DNA from: Roseovarius nitratireducens
GTDB taxonomy: Bacteria > Pseudomonadota > Alphaproteobacteria > Rhodobacterales > Rhodobacteraceae
Length of the DNA: 45,185 nucleotides
Assembly (NCBI RefSeq): GCF_002925845.1
Contig: NZ_PDNI01000069.1
Location: forward strand, 1-45,185
Direction: 5' to 3'
In this document: positions 7,836-15,311 of the stretch, piece after piece
Layout: every line of letters starts with the position of its first letter
How positions within the stretch are numbered: the stretch's first letter is position 1
Translations under genes and position numbers: made by a program
The notes under the pieces: generated by a model
Databases searched by the model: none
What the model was told of the DNA's origin: nothing
The model's input: the letters and a program-made list of their open reading frames with translations, nothing else

Positions 7836-9614
7836 TTAACCATACCCCTGCTTCTGCGCGCCATACATCGATGCATAGAGCCCGTCAGACGCGATCAGAT
7901 CCGCGTGGGTGCCCTCTTCGACGATCTGGCCGCTCTCCATCACATAGATCCAGTCGGCATCGGTGACCGAACTCAGGCGGTGGGTGACGATGAGTGTTGT
8001 CTTGCCCTCCCCGAGCGTTGCCAATGTGTCGCGGATACGCTGCTCGGTGCGCTGGTCGAGCGCCGAGGTCGCCTCGTCCAGCATTAGGATCGGGGCCGAC
8101 CGCAGGAAGGCCCGGGCGATCGCGATACGCTGTTTCTGCCCGCCGGAGAGCTGCGCCCCCTTGGGGCCGACCGGCGCATCTCCGCGCGCACGGATCAGAT
8201 CCGCGATGGCAGCCCGCTCTGCCGCCTCCCAGATCGCCTCGTCCGAGGCGTCGGGGCAAACATAGCGAATATTCTCCCAGATGGAATTGTTGAAGATGAC
8301 GATGTCCTGGGCGACAACGGAAAACGACTGGCGCAGCGTCCGTATCCTGATCTTCTCGATCGGCGTGTCGCCGATGGTGATCTGGCCGCTGCCGACATTG
8401 TAGAGCCTGGCAATGAGGCTGAGGATCGTGGTTTTTCCCGAGCCCGTCGATCCCACGATGGCCGTAGTCTTGCCGCCCTTGAAGGTCATGCTGAGCCCGT
8501 CGAAGAGAGGCGCGTTCTTGGAATAACCGAACGCGACATCGCGCAGGACGATGTCACCCGAGGTGTCGAACTCATCGATGACATCCGGAGCATCGGTGAT
8601 CGTCGGAGTTTCCCGGAAAAGCGAATGCACCCCTTCGAGCAGGATGAGATGCGCCTGCAGCTTGGTGAAGAACTGCGCCACCATCCGGGCGGGATCGAAC
8701 AGGAGCACCAGGCCGAGCAGGAAGGTGATCACCCCGGCACCATCGAGATCATAGGCCGGGCTCAACGCCATGTAGCCGCCACCGCCGATCACCAGGACAT
8801 AGGCGAAGGCGGAAGACAGGTCGATGGAGGGCAGGACCATGGCCTGCGCCGCTTGCAGCCGGATCGAGAGGTTGCGGATTTCCCGCGCGGCCGTGCGCAG
8901 CCGCGTGCTCTCGCTTGGCTCCTGGCTGGAGATTTTCACGGTGCGCATGCCGCCCGCCATCTCCTCGATGCCGGTCATGTAATTACCCATGGCGCTCTCG
9001 GCATTCTCCTGGATCGTCTTGATGCGCTCGGACACCATGAGCATGATCAGGATGATAACCGGAATGATGATCACCGCCGCCAGGAAAAGTTGCGGCGAGA
9101 GATAGATGAGGTACCCCGAGATGATGATGACGGTGACGGCGTCACGCACGGCATTGACCGTGGCCTGTCCGACGAACAGGCTCAGGTCCTGGGCCTGGTT
9201 AACCATCCTCAGGATGATCTCCCCGGATTTTGTCCGTTCGAAATAGGACAGATCCAGCAGCATGAGGTGGTTGATCATGTCGTCACGCATCTCCAGCACG
9301 GCGTTGCTGGCCAGCCAGACCGACAGCCGCGGGCTGAGATAGGACATCAGTCCGCGCACGGCGAACAGGAAGAACACGATGACGCAAACGCGGGCAAGCT
9401 CCCAAGCGTTGCCACTTTCGAAAATCACCCGCAGGCCGCTTTCCGTCAGGGCCAGGAATTGCTGGTAGGCCACGCCCTGGATCAGGATCGCGACCAGAAC
9501 CACCAGGAGCCACGGGGACTTGCTCTTCAGGTAGTTGTCCCAGAACCAGCGCAGGTTCTTTCGGTCCTGTGCAGAAAAGAGAGGTCTGGCCCTGCGGAAT
9601 CTGCTGAAAACCAT
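7836..9614 (-). CDS. MsbA-type ABC exporter, fused permease and ATPase
   Basis: About 592 aa. Six-helix exporter domain (roughly residues 1-330) followed by an ATPase domain with Walker A GSTGSGKTT (about 386), signature LSGGQKQR (about 491), Walker B ILMLDEAT (about 508) and switch VTHR. This is the half-transporter plan of MsbA/PglK-like flippases, which dimerise in the inner membrane to move lipids or lipid-linked glycans. I chose ATG 9614 because AGGA lies 8 bp upstream; a TTG start at 9635 is also open. It is convergent with 6845-7717 and divergent from the protease at 9715. Export of the glycan made by the neighbouring genes is the likely job (inference). Confidence 0.88.
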   Translation of the reverse strand: MVFSRFRRARPLFSAQDRKNLRWFWDNYLKSKSPWLLVVLVAILIQGVAYQQFLALTESGLRVIFESGNAWELARVCVIVFFLFAVRGLMSYLSPRLSVWLASNAVLEMRDDMINHLMLLDLSYFERTKSGEIILRMVNQAQDLSLFVGQATVNAVRDAVTVIIISGYLIYLSPQLFLAAVIIIPVIILIMLMVSERIKTIQENAESAMGNYMTGIEEMAGGMRTVKISSQEPSESTRLRTAAREIRNLSIRLQAAQAMVLPSIDLSSAFAYVLVIGGGGYMALSPAYDLDGAGVITFLLGLVLLFDPARMVAQFFTKLQAHLILLEGVHSLFRETPTITDAPDVIDEFDTSGDIVLRDVAFGYSKNAPLFDGLSMTFKGGKTTAIVGSTGSGKTTILSLIARLYNVGSGQITIGDTPIEKIRIRTLRQSFSVVAQDIVIFNNSIWENIRYVCPDASDEAIWEAAERAAIADLIRARGDAPVGPKGAQLSGGQKQRIAIARAFLRSAPILMLDEATSALDQRTEQRIRDTLATLGEGKTTLIVTHRLSSVTDADWIYVMESGQIVEEGTHADLIASDGLYASMYGAQKQGYG

Positions 9615-9714
9615 GCCATCTTGTTCCTGTATCAAGGACCGGAAGGCCCGCTACGCCGCCAAACCCGCACAGATCCCGTTCAAGCTCGCGTGTCCTTTGA
9701 CAAGGGGGAGCCAT

Positions 9715-10398
9715 ATGACAGATTGCCCAGGGAATAAAGCGATCCGTTTCCTGATTACAGCCCGTCTCGTGCCACCAGCGGTGCGCCGCTTGGTCCTTGT
9801 CTGCATGGCCCTGATCCTTGTTGGCGGGCCCGGGGCGTGGGGCGAGACCCGCATCCCCCCCGACCCCCGGATCGCCCGGCTGAATCATGCCGGTTTCAAG
9901 ACGAGAGGGTATTGCACGGGGTTCGCCACGCGGGATGGACAGGTGGTCACGGCCGCGCATTGCCTGCCGAAAGTACGGACCGATACCGTTCACATCCTTC
10001 TGGGATACGAGACCGGCCGGTTGGAGCAACATATCCGGACACCGGCCACGTCCTACCGGATCATGAAGGGGCGCGACATCGCCGCCCTGTGCGACATCGA
10101 AGGCGATCCTGACGGATTTCGCCTGACCGACGCGCCCCTGACGCCGGGCACACGGGTGGAGGTGCAGGGATACGGCGCGCCGAGGGCGCATGCGCTGCAG
10201 AAAACCGCCTGTTCGATTCAATCCATGTCAGGGGAGACCCTGATGCGGCTCGATTGCCCCCTGCCCCCGGGAACATCCGGCGCGCCGGTGACGCTGACGG
10301 GATCACGCGATGTCATCGGGGTCGTCTCGGCAAGCTCCGCCACGGGCAGCCTCGCATACCGGTTGTCCGCGGATAAGGCAGAGCGACTGTGCAAGTAA
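9715..10398 (+). CDS. Secreted trypsin-like serine protease (S1 family)
   Basis: 227 aa. A signal peptide is visible: a basic start, then a hydrophobic LVLVCMALILVGG segment ending near AWGE. Triad candidates are His82 in TAAHC, Asp121 in GRDIAAL and Ser188 in PGTSGAPV. The canonical GDSGG is changed to GTSGA, so the residue before the catalytic serine is Thr. ATG 9715 is preceded by AAGGGGG. Short S1 proteases of this kind occur in alphaproteobacterial periplasms. Conserved cysteines may form disulfides. The 100-bp divergent gap to the ABC exporter may hold shared control. The target is unknown. Confidence 0.8.
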   Translation: MTDCPGNKAIRFLITARLVPPAVRRLVLVCMALILVGGPGAWGETRIPPDPRIARLNHAGFKTRGYCTGFATRDGQVVTAAHCLPKVRTDTVHILLGYETGRLEQHIRTPATSYRIMKGRDIAALCDIEGDPDGFRLTDAPLTPGTRVEVQGYGAPRAHALQKTACSIQSMSGETLMRLDCPLPPGTSGAPVTLTGSRDVIGVVSASSATGSLAYRLSADKAERLCK

Positions 10399-10582
10399 CG
10401 GCGCACCGGGTGACGCTGACGGGGCATGTCGACCGAGACGAGGCTTGTCCCGCTTGACCGGGCGGGATTGTCATGCGACCCGTGATCCGATCTCGTATAT
10501 GAAGAGAATGAGTGAAACTCGCGTTCGAGGAACAGGTCGGGACATCTCCCGATTTTCAAATCACCTGGCAGGAAGGCGAAAA

Positions 10583-11107
10583 ATGCAGGATTTGGTGGGC
10601 ATCGCGTATTGCTCCAGGCCGACGGGGTTCTCGTTCGACCAAGTCGACGAGATACTGCGGGTCTCGCAGCGGAACAATGACCGCGATGCGCTCACGGGTG
10701 CATTGATCTACGACAACACCACCTTCCTGCAATGGCTCGAAGGCGGCGAGGAAGAGATCCGTCGCGTGTTCGGGCGCATATCGCGCGATCCCCGTCATGC
10801 CGACATCAAGCTCCTGACCGTGCGCAAGCTGGAGGATCGCTGGTTCCCGGACTGGTCGATGACGGCCGCGGTGACACAGGATCAGGCGTTGCGCGGCCTC
10901 AAGCTGGTTCCGCACCTCTCGCTGTCCAGGTTCGACCCCCATGAATGGTCCGACGAGGATGTCACCTGCTTCATGACGGCGCTGAGTGATTACCTGACCC
11001 GGCGGCCCGCCCCGAAATCGGAAAGAGTGCAGGAGCGGGTAACCCCGCGCAAGCCGGCAAGCGACCCGGTGGCGAGCCTCGACCGTCACCTGGGCAGGAG
11101 AATTTAA
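10583..11107 (+). CDS. Short BLUF-domain blue-light sensor
   Basis: 174 aa. Residues about 3-95 match the BLUF flavin-binding domain, with the key Tyr9 in IAYCS, Asn32 in SQRNN, Gln50 in FLQWLEG and the WFPDWSM strand near residue 92. These residues form the FAD hydrogen-bond switch in AppA/BlrB-type proteins. The remaining 75 residues carry no recognisable output domain, so this is a short BLUF protein that would signal by protein-protein contact. AGGAAGG lies 6 bp before ATG 10583; the longer open frame upstream has no comparable start. It stands alone between the protease and the repeat-flanked cassette. No partner is evident. Confidence 0.9.
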   Translation: MQDLVGIAYCSRPTGFSFDQVDEILRVSQRNNDRDALTGALIYDNTTFLQWLEGGEEEIRRVFGRISRDPRHADIKLLTVRKLEDRWFPDWSMTAAVTQDQALRGLKLVPHLSLSRFDPHEWSDEDVTCFMTALSDYLTRRPAPKSERVQERVTPRKPASDPVASLDRHLGRRI

Positions 11108-11129
11108 GCCAACCGCACGAGGCGCCATA

Positions 11130-11187
11130 CCTGATTGGTTGTGGCCCTTCCTTGCTATCCCGTATCAGTTGGCGGAGGACGCGAAGG
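11130..11187. repeat. 58-bp direct repeat, left copy
   Basis: Aligns without gaps to 13008-13065 with 9 mismatches (49 of 58). Shared cores are CCTGATTGGTTGT, CTATCCCGTATCAG and GCGGAGGAC. The two copies bracket hicB, the hicA remnant and the phosphotransferase gene. Confidence 0.85.
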
Positions 11188-11191
11188 CGGG

Positions 11192-11524
11192 TTACCCTGC
11201 GGCTCGGTCGAGCACTTCCTCGGCCCACTGGTTCAGGCTCTTGCCAGACAGCTCGGCAGCCATCGCGGCCTTGCGGTGGACGTCAGGGCTGATCCGGAAC
11301 ATGACCTGCCCTGAATAGGTCTTCTGCGGCTCCTTGCCGATCTGGGCGCAAGTCTCGATGTAATCTTCGACAGCCTTATGGAAGGCATCGCGCAGCCCTT
11401 CCACGGTATCGGCATGAAAGCCCACCCCGTCGCGGATACCGGCAATCCGGCCCGTGAAAATCCCGTCTTCGTCGTCATATTCGATCCGGGCGGCATAGCC
11501 CTTGTAGGTCATGGTGTTGGTCAT
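11192..11524 (-). CDS. hicB: HicB-family antitoxin
   Basis: 110 aa. The N-terminal half (YKGYAARIEYDDEDGIFTGRIAGI) is the HicB partial RNase-H-like fold, and the C-terminal half (MFRISPDVHRKAAMAAELSGKSLNQWAEEVL) is a ribbon-helix-helix DNA-binding segment. HicB blocks the HicA mRNA interferase and represses the operon. ATG 11524 overlaps the stop of hicA (ATGA), the usual hicAB coupling. The antitoxin frame is intact although the toxin upstream is broken. The segment sits between the two 58-bp repeats. Confidence 0.85.
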   Translation of the reverse strand: MTNTMTYKGYAARIEYDDEDGIFTGRIAGIRDGVGFHADTVEGLRDAFHKAVEDYIETCAQIGKEPQKTYSGQVMFRISPDVHRKAAMAAELSGKSLNQWAEEVLDRAAG

Positions 11525-11758
11525 GGTCTCACTCCGATCCGTTCCAGGAAGTCGCGGGCATCGCGCACCTGGTATCGTTTCGCTTCCTTCGCGGGGTGCG
11601 GGCGGTGGAACGTCGCGACCTCGCCATCCTTTTCGAACCGCACCCGTGATCCGCACCCCTGCGGCCAGCAGCAGGCTTTCGACTGCCGCCCATTCGATGG
11701 TGCCTGACACCGGATCGGTGAAGACGACGGCAAGGGTCTTGCGGTGCTTGCTGTTCAT
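11521..11758 (-). pseudogene. hicA: hicA toxin remnant, frameshifted by an internal deletion
   Basis: The first part from ATG 11758 reads MNSKHRKTLAVVFTDP...VESLLLAAG, the usual opening of alphaproteobacterial HicA. The matching C-terminal part, SRVRFEKDGEVATFHRPHP then YQVRDARDFLERIG, lies in another frame. The junction is near 11655-11665. Judged from the family's usual linker, a small out-of-frame deletion removed several residues there. The in-frame product instead runs on into hicB. The conserved HicA histidine (FHRPHP) sits in the shifted part, so no active toxin is expected unless frameshifting occurs. Confidence 0.75.
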
Positions 11759-11765
11759 TGGAGAA

Positions 11766-11794
11766 ATGATAGGCAATGCTAGCGAAAAATGCAA
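11766..11794 (-). promoter_or_regulatory. Promoter of hicAB, possibly leaderless
   Basis: On the minus strand TTGCAT (11789-11794) and TATCAT (11766-11771) are exactly 17 bp apart. The -10 box lies 7 bp before the ATG at 11758, so transcription would begin at or next to the start codon. Confidence 0.6.
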
Positions 11795-11920
11795 GCATAG
11801 TCATAATGGGCCATGATCATCCGGAATGGAACAATTAATTTCAATCTCGGCAATTCAGGTCAGCTCTCGCAGGTACTTGGCAGCCTGTTTTATGCTCGAT
11901 GCGTCAGAATGTTTTACCGA

Positions 11921-12997
11921 TCATTTTCGAATCCAATTATTGGGATCGCAAACTTCGCCAAACCAATCCACCAAGGGCTCGGTCAATGGATCCATCGAGG
12001 CATACTGAGCCGCGTTGCGACATAGATTGCTCATGCTTTCGGGAGAGTAGCCGTGCCTGTCATGTTCAATGAGCATCCCCATCTCTTCGGGGCCCCGCTT
12101 ATTCCACTGATTCCGTATTACGGACAGGCGCCGTACAGCCCGTAGCGCGGTGAACCGTATAAGAAGTCCGCGAAAGCGTTGTGCCTCCGGCGGGCAAGTT
12201 TTGTCGAATATTTGCAACGCTTTCGCAGCAGGCAGCGGGAAGAACTCGTCGGCAAATATGTAAGCAAAATCTTCCACTCCGGCTCGATTACCGTAACGCT
12301 CCCAGTCAAACCAGACGATTTGGTCATCTTCGTTGAGCATCGCGTTGCCGAGGCGGGCATCCCAATGGACAAATGTGCGAGGTTTCGCGCTTAAGGACGC
12401 GATAAGCGGCTCCACGGCCAGCTTCGGCGGTCGCAGCCCCAGCTGCTTTGAAACGACATCCGGCCTTTGTACGAACATCTTTAACCACGCGGGTCGAGTT
12501 CCGACCGGCCGAACCGTCTTTGCGAATTCGCACCGATTGACAGCGACCTTTAGATTCCACAAGCTCTCGAAGGTTCGATGGGTTAGCGCTTCCCGTCGCT
12601 TCGGTCCTGCCGTGAGGATCGCCTTGCTCAGGCGGGTATCTCCGGCATCGGACTGTAGTACTATGTCGCCGTGTCGCGCGAAAATTTTCGGCACCAGCCC
12701 GTCGCTGTCGGCAAGAGCAGTAAGCAGTTCATATTCCTTGGATCCGCCGAAGTCCGAATTTCTGCGGACCGCGATGATTGTTTCGTCTGAAAAATGGACG
12801 CGTACGGCTTTGACAGGAGAGCCGCCCAATATTGTCATGTCGAGAATAGGGCGATCCGTATGCGTTTGAACGGCGGAGACGAAATCGGTCAACTCCTGCC
12901 TGCTGTGGATTTCTGAAGCGCCCAAAGCCTTCAACCGACATTCCCCAAGAGACCTGCTGTCGGACGCCAAGGTCGCCTGATTTTGCCAGTTGAACAA
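11921..12997 (-). CDS. APH/choline-kinase-like phosphotransferase
   Basis: 358 aa by the TTG start at 12997; no ATG is available before residue 54, so the start is uncertain. The catalytic loop VHWDARLGNAM (Brenner-type HxDxxxxN) and the metal-binding FDWE that follows are those of the aminoglycoside phosphotransferase/choline kinase fold. EDFAYIFADEF downstream supports the family. The substrate cannot be told: sugars, choline-like head groups and antibiotics are all used by relatives. Base composition is lower in GC than the flanking glycosyltransferase. It lies between the 58-bp repeats, behind hicAB. It may modify a glycan or phospholipid rather than confer resistance. Confidence 0.7.
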   Translation of the reverse strand: MFNWQNQATLASDSRSLGECRLKALGASEIHSRQELTDFVSAVQTHTDRPILDMTILGGSPVKAVRVHFSDETIIAVRRNSDFGGSKEYELLTALADSDGLVPKIFARHGDIVLQSDAGDTRLSKAILTAGPKRREALTHRTFESLWNLKVAVNRCEFAKTVRPVGTRPAWLKMFVQRPDVVSKQLGLRPPKLAVEPLIASLSAKPRTFVHWDARLGNAMLNEDDQIVWFDWERYGNRAGVEDFAYIFADEFFPLPAAKALQIFDKTCPPEAQRFRGLLIRFTALRAVRRLSVIRNQWNKRGPEEMGMLIEHDRHGYSPESMSNLCRNAAQYASMDPLTEPLVDWFGEVCDPNNWIRK

Positions 12998-13007
12998 GTG
13001 TTTTTCG

Positions 13008-13065
13008 CCTGATTGGTTGTAACTCCTTCTTCCTATCCCGTATCAGATAGCGGAGGACACGAAGG
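13008..13065. repeat. 58-bp direct repeat, right copy
   Basis: Counterpart of 11130-11187. This copy contains CTATC-CCGTATCA-GATAG, an inverted repeat missing from the left copy, and ends 15 bp before the glycosyltransferase start. It may therefore carry a promoter or operator for that gene. Confidence 0.85.
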
Positions 13066-13080
13066 ATCAGAAAATTCCCC

Positions 13081-14355
13081 ATGGCCAATGTCGTCTATGA
13101 CCTGACGGAAGTGTTCGTGGCCTCCACGGGGAAATACCCTTATTACGGCATCGTTCGAGTCGTCGAGGAAATCGGCCGCGAGCTTCACCTGGTCGATCCG
13201 GACCTGCGCTTCGCGATCTTCTCGCACGCGCATGACACCTTCTACGAGGTCCATCCGAGCATCGACGCCGAAAGCGGCCGGGTCGAGCTCAACATCCCGA
13301 AAGGCGTCAGGCAGATACATCACCTGCGCAAGACGTTCTATTCCAGGAATCGGGTTCGCGACGCCCTGCTGCCCATGGCGCAGATGCTCATCCGCGGAAT
13401 CAACCGCTCGCGGTGGCGACGGGCGCAGCTGTCCCTCAAGGAACTGGACATGACCGGCAAGACGCTTGTGTCGACGGGGCGCCCGAAACACATGGTCGCG
13501 GCCCTCGATGCGCTCGACAGGGCCGGCGTGTCCTGCGAGTTCATTCCGCTGTTGCACGACATGTTTCCCCTGCACGGGTTTTCTCCGAGCAACCCCAAAC
13601 CCTTCCCCTTGAGCTTCGTCGGCGACAATTGCCGTGTGATCAATCGCGCATCCAGGATCATCGCGATCTCCCGGTGCACGAAAGCCGAAATCGAACGCTT
13701 CTCCCGCGATGGTATCCTGCCGCCGTTGCCGGAGGTCGTCACCGTGCCCCTGTGCCATGAATCCCGTGATGGTACGGAACCTGCGGCCGACGACATTCCG
13801 GACACGCCGTATCTTCTGACAGTGGGGGCCACGATCGGCCGCAAGAACCTGGAAGCTGTCTTCGAAGCGATGTGCCTGCTGGAAGACTCCGGCGCGCGCC
13901 TGCCGCGGCTTGTCCTCGCGGGCGCGCCCCGCAAGCATGTCCGGGACTATCTGAAAAAGGATCGCTACGACCGTATCCGCGCCTTCATCGATATGGTGCC
14001 CAGCCCGAACCAGACCAAGCTCAACCAGCTCTACCGGAATGCCATGGCGCTGGTCCTGCCAAGCCGTATCGAGGGATGGGGATTGCCGGCGGGAGAAGCC
14101 TTGTGGAACGGAACGCCGGCGATCTGTTCAACGGCGCCCGTGCTCTACGAGGTCTGCGGTGAGCTTGGTCTCTATTTCGACCCCAACAAGCCCGGAGAGC
14201 TTGCCGAGATCATCGCGCGCCTGCAAAACGACCGCCAGTTCGTCAAAGACCTTCGGGCGCGCATCGCGGCGTCCGCCGCCAGCCTGCGCACCTGGGGGGA
14301 TGTCGCCCGTGACGTCAAGCGGGTCTATGAAGGCTGCCCCAGCCGTAAGAAATAG
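13081..14355 (+). CDS. Glycosyltransferase family 4
   Basis: 424 aa. N-terminal VVYDLTEVFVAS and PYYGIVRVVEEI form the acceptor-side Rossmann start. LLHDMFPLH is the inter-domain loop, LLTVGATIGRKNLEAVFEA (about residue 245) starts the donor domain, and EGWGLPAGE (about 332) is the E-x7-E motif. It resembles the enzyme at 5304-6722 in plan and motifs. It lies outside the main glycan operon, separated by the repeat-flanked cassette, so the cassette may have interrupted a once-continuous glycan locus (inference). A GGAGGA lies 30 bp upstream, too far to be a good ribosome site for this ATG. Confidence 0.85.
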   Translation: MANVVYDLTEVFVASTGKYPYYGIVRVVEEIGRELHLVDPDLRFAIFSHAHDTFYEVHPSIDAESGRVELNIPKGVRQIHHLRKTFYSRNRVRDALLPMAQMLIRGINRSRWRRAQLSLKELDMTGKTLVSTGRPKHMVAALDALDRAGVSCEFIPLLHDMFPLHGFSPSNPKPFPLSFVGDNCRVINRASRIIAISRCTKAEIERFSRDGILPPLPEVVTVPLCHESRDGTEPAADDIPDTPYLLTVGATIGRKNLEAVFEAMCLLEDSGARLPRLVLAGAPRKHVRDYLKKDRYDRIRAFIDMVPSPNQTKLNQLYRNAMALVLPSRIEGWGLPAGEALWNGTPAICSTAPVLYEVCGELGLYFDPNKPGELAEIIARLQNDRQFVKDLRARIAASAASLRTWGDVARDVKRVYEGCPSRKK

Positions 14356-14494
14356 GCCGGAATTCGAGCGATCCAGTCTTGGCACATTGCGACGCCGTCG
14401 GGAGGGACATCTGCGCCATCGATAGGGCCCGCTCGGTTCCCCTACCCTCGCGATCTGGGCCTGCCTGACGACGTAGGCTCTGGCCGCGCTGCTG

Positions 14495-14531
14495 CGGGTC
14501 AATGGACAAGTCGGATGCAAACGCCATATAG
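14495..14531 (+). repeat. 37-bp inverted repeat, copy A (promoter-bearing)
   Basis: Identical in 34 of 37 positions to the reverse complement of 31965-32001. It contains the promoter of the parDE locus at 14567. Confidence 0.85.
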
Positions 14532-14532
14532 T
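14503..14532 (+). promoter_or_regulatory. Promoter of the 14567 toxin-antitoxin operon
   Basis: TGGACA (14503-14508) and TATAGT (14527-14532) are 18 bp apart, each one mismatch from consensus. Confidence 0.55.
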
Positions 14533-14537
14533 AGTGC

Positions 14538-14550
14538 AAGGTATTACCTT
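14538..14550. promoter_or_regulatory. Candidate operator AAGGTA-T-TACCTT
   Basis: Perfect 13-bp inverted repeat just downstream of the -10 box and 17 bp before the antitoxin start. This is where a ribbon-helix-helix antitoxin would autorepress. Confidence 0.6.
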
Positions 14551-14566
14551 TTGCTCGGAGGGTCGC

Positions 14567-14845
14567 ATGGCATCGGCAACGTCCATCAAGCTGGATGACG
14601 ACATGAAGGGGCGGGTCCGGCATATCGCCGAGGCTCGGCAACGTACATCGCACTGGATCATGCGCGAGGCCATTGCGCAGTATGTCGAGCGCGAAGAAAA
14701 GCGCGAGGCGCTGCGGCAGGAAACCCTCAAGGCATGGGAAGAATTCCGGGAAACCGGGCTGCACGCGACCGCTGAAGAGGTCGATCAATGGCTGGAGAGC
14801 TGGGGGACTGAAAACGAACTGCCTGCCCCCAAATGCCGCAAGTGA
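14567..14845 (+). CDS. Ribbon-helix-helix antitoxin (ParD/RelB-like)
   Basis: 92 aa. MASATSIKLDDDMKGRVRHIAEARQ is the strand-helix start of a CopG/Arc-type DNA-binding antitoxin, and the C-terminal tail (TAEEVDQWLESWG) would wrap the toxin. ATG 14567 follows CGGAGGG at 14556-14562; the longer frame from 14534 has no ribosome site and would include the operator. It overlaps the toxin gene by 13 bp. It neutralises the ParE-like toxin and represses the operon through the palindrome at 14538-14550 (inferred). Confidence 0.85.
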   Translation: MASATSIKLDDDMKGRVRHIAEARQRTSHWIMREAIAQYVEREEKREALRQETLKAWEEFRETGLHATAEEVDQWLESWGTENELPAPKCRK

Positions 14846-15129
14846 TATTCGCCCCGGCGGCGATCCGGGACTTGCAACGGCTGCGGGGTTTCCTGCGCCC
14901 GAAGAACGCGGATGCTGCGCGGCGGGCCGGTGAGGCGATCCGGCAGGGGGTGAATATCCTCGGTACACAGCCCCGCCTCGGCCGGATGGCCGATGACCTT
15001 CCCGAACAGTTTCGGGAATGGCTCATCGACTTTGGCGACAGCGGTTATGTCGTCCGGTATCACATCGCCGACGAGACAGTGACGATCCTCGCAATCCGGC
15101 ACCAGAAGGAAGCAGGCTTCCCGCTCTGA
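14833..15129 (+). CDS. RelE/ParE-superfamily toxin
   Basis: 98 aa. PQVIFAPAAIRDLQRLRGFL, the HxxRLGRMADDL segment (here TQPRLGRMADDL), FGDSGYVVRYHIA and VTILAIRHQKEAGF together are the ParE/RelE fold, ending in the RHxxE motif of this group. Relatives act on gyrase (ParE) or on ribosome-bound mRNA (RelE); sequence alone does not decide. The start overlaps the antitoxin. Confidence 0.85.
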   Translation: MPQVIFAPAAIRDLQRLRGFLRPKNADAARRAGEAIRQGVNILGTQPRLGRMADDLPEQFREWLIDFGDSGYVVRYHIADETVTILAIRHQKEAGFPL

Positions 15130-15311
15130 CTCATTCGAGTTCAGGCACGACGCTTGCCGTCGATCAGGGCGCGTGTCCCCTGCACCGCAAGCATCAGGCG
15201 AGGGCCGCAGGCTACAGACCTGATTAAACACGACACGCTCTGTTTGAGCCCTCACACCGCCTGCCGGGTAGCCGATGAGCCCCCCGGTCAAACGGTTTGA
15301 TCAGGCGTTCG

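Noticed and set aside
8625-9737. 370-aa plus-strand frame opposite the ABC exporter
   Set aside because: It is antisense to a well-supported ABC transporter, has low-complexity H/D/Q-rich sequence and no family features.
11921-12997. Antibiotic resistance gene
   Set aside because: The fold is APH-like but nothing points to an aminoglycoside or macrolide enzyme; many relatives act on sugars or choline.
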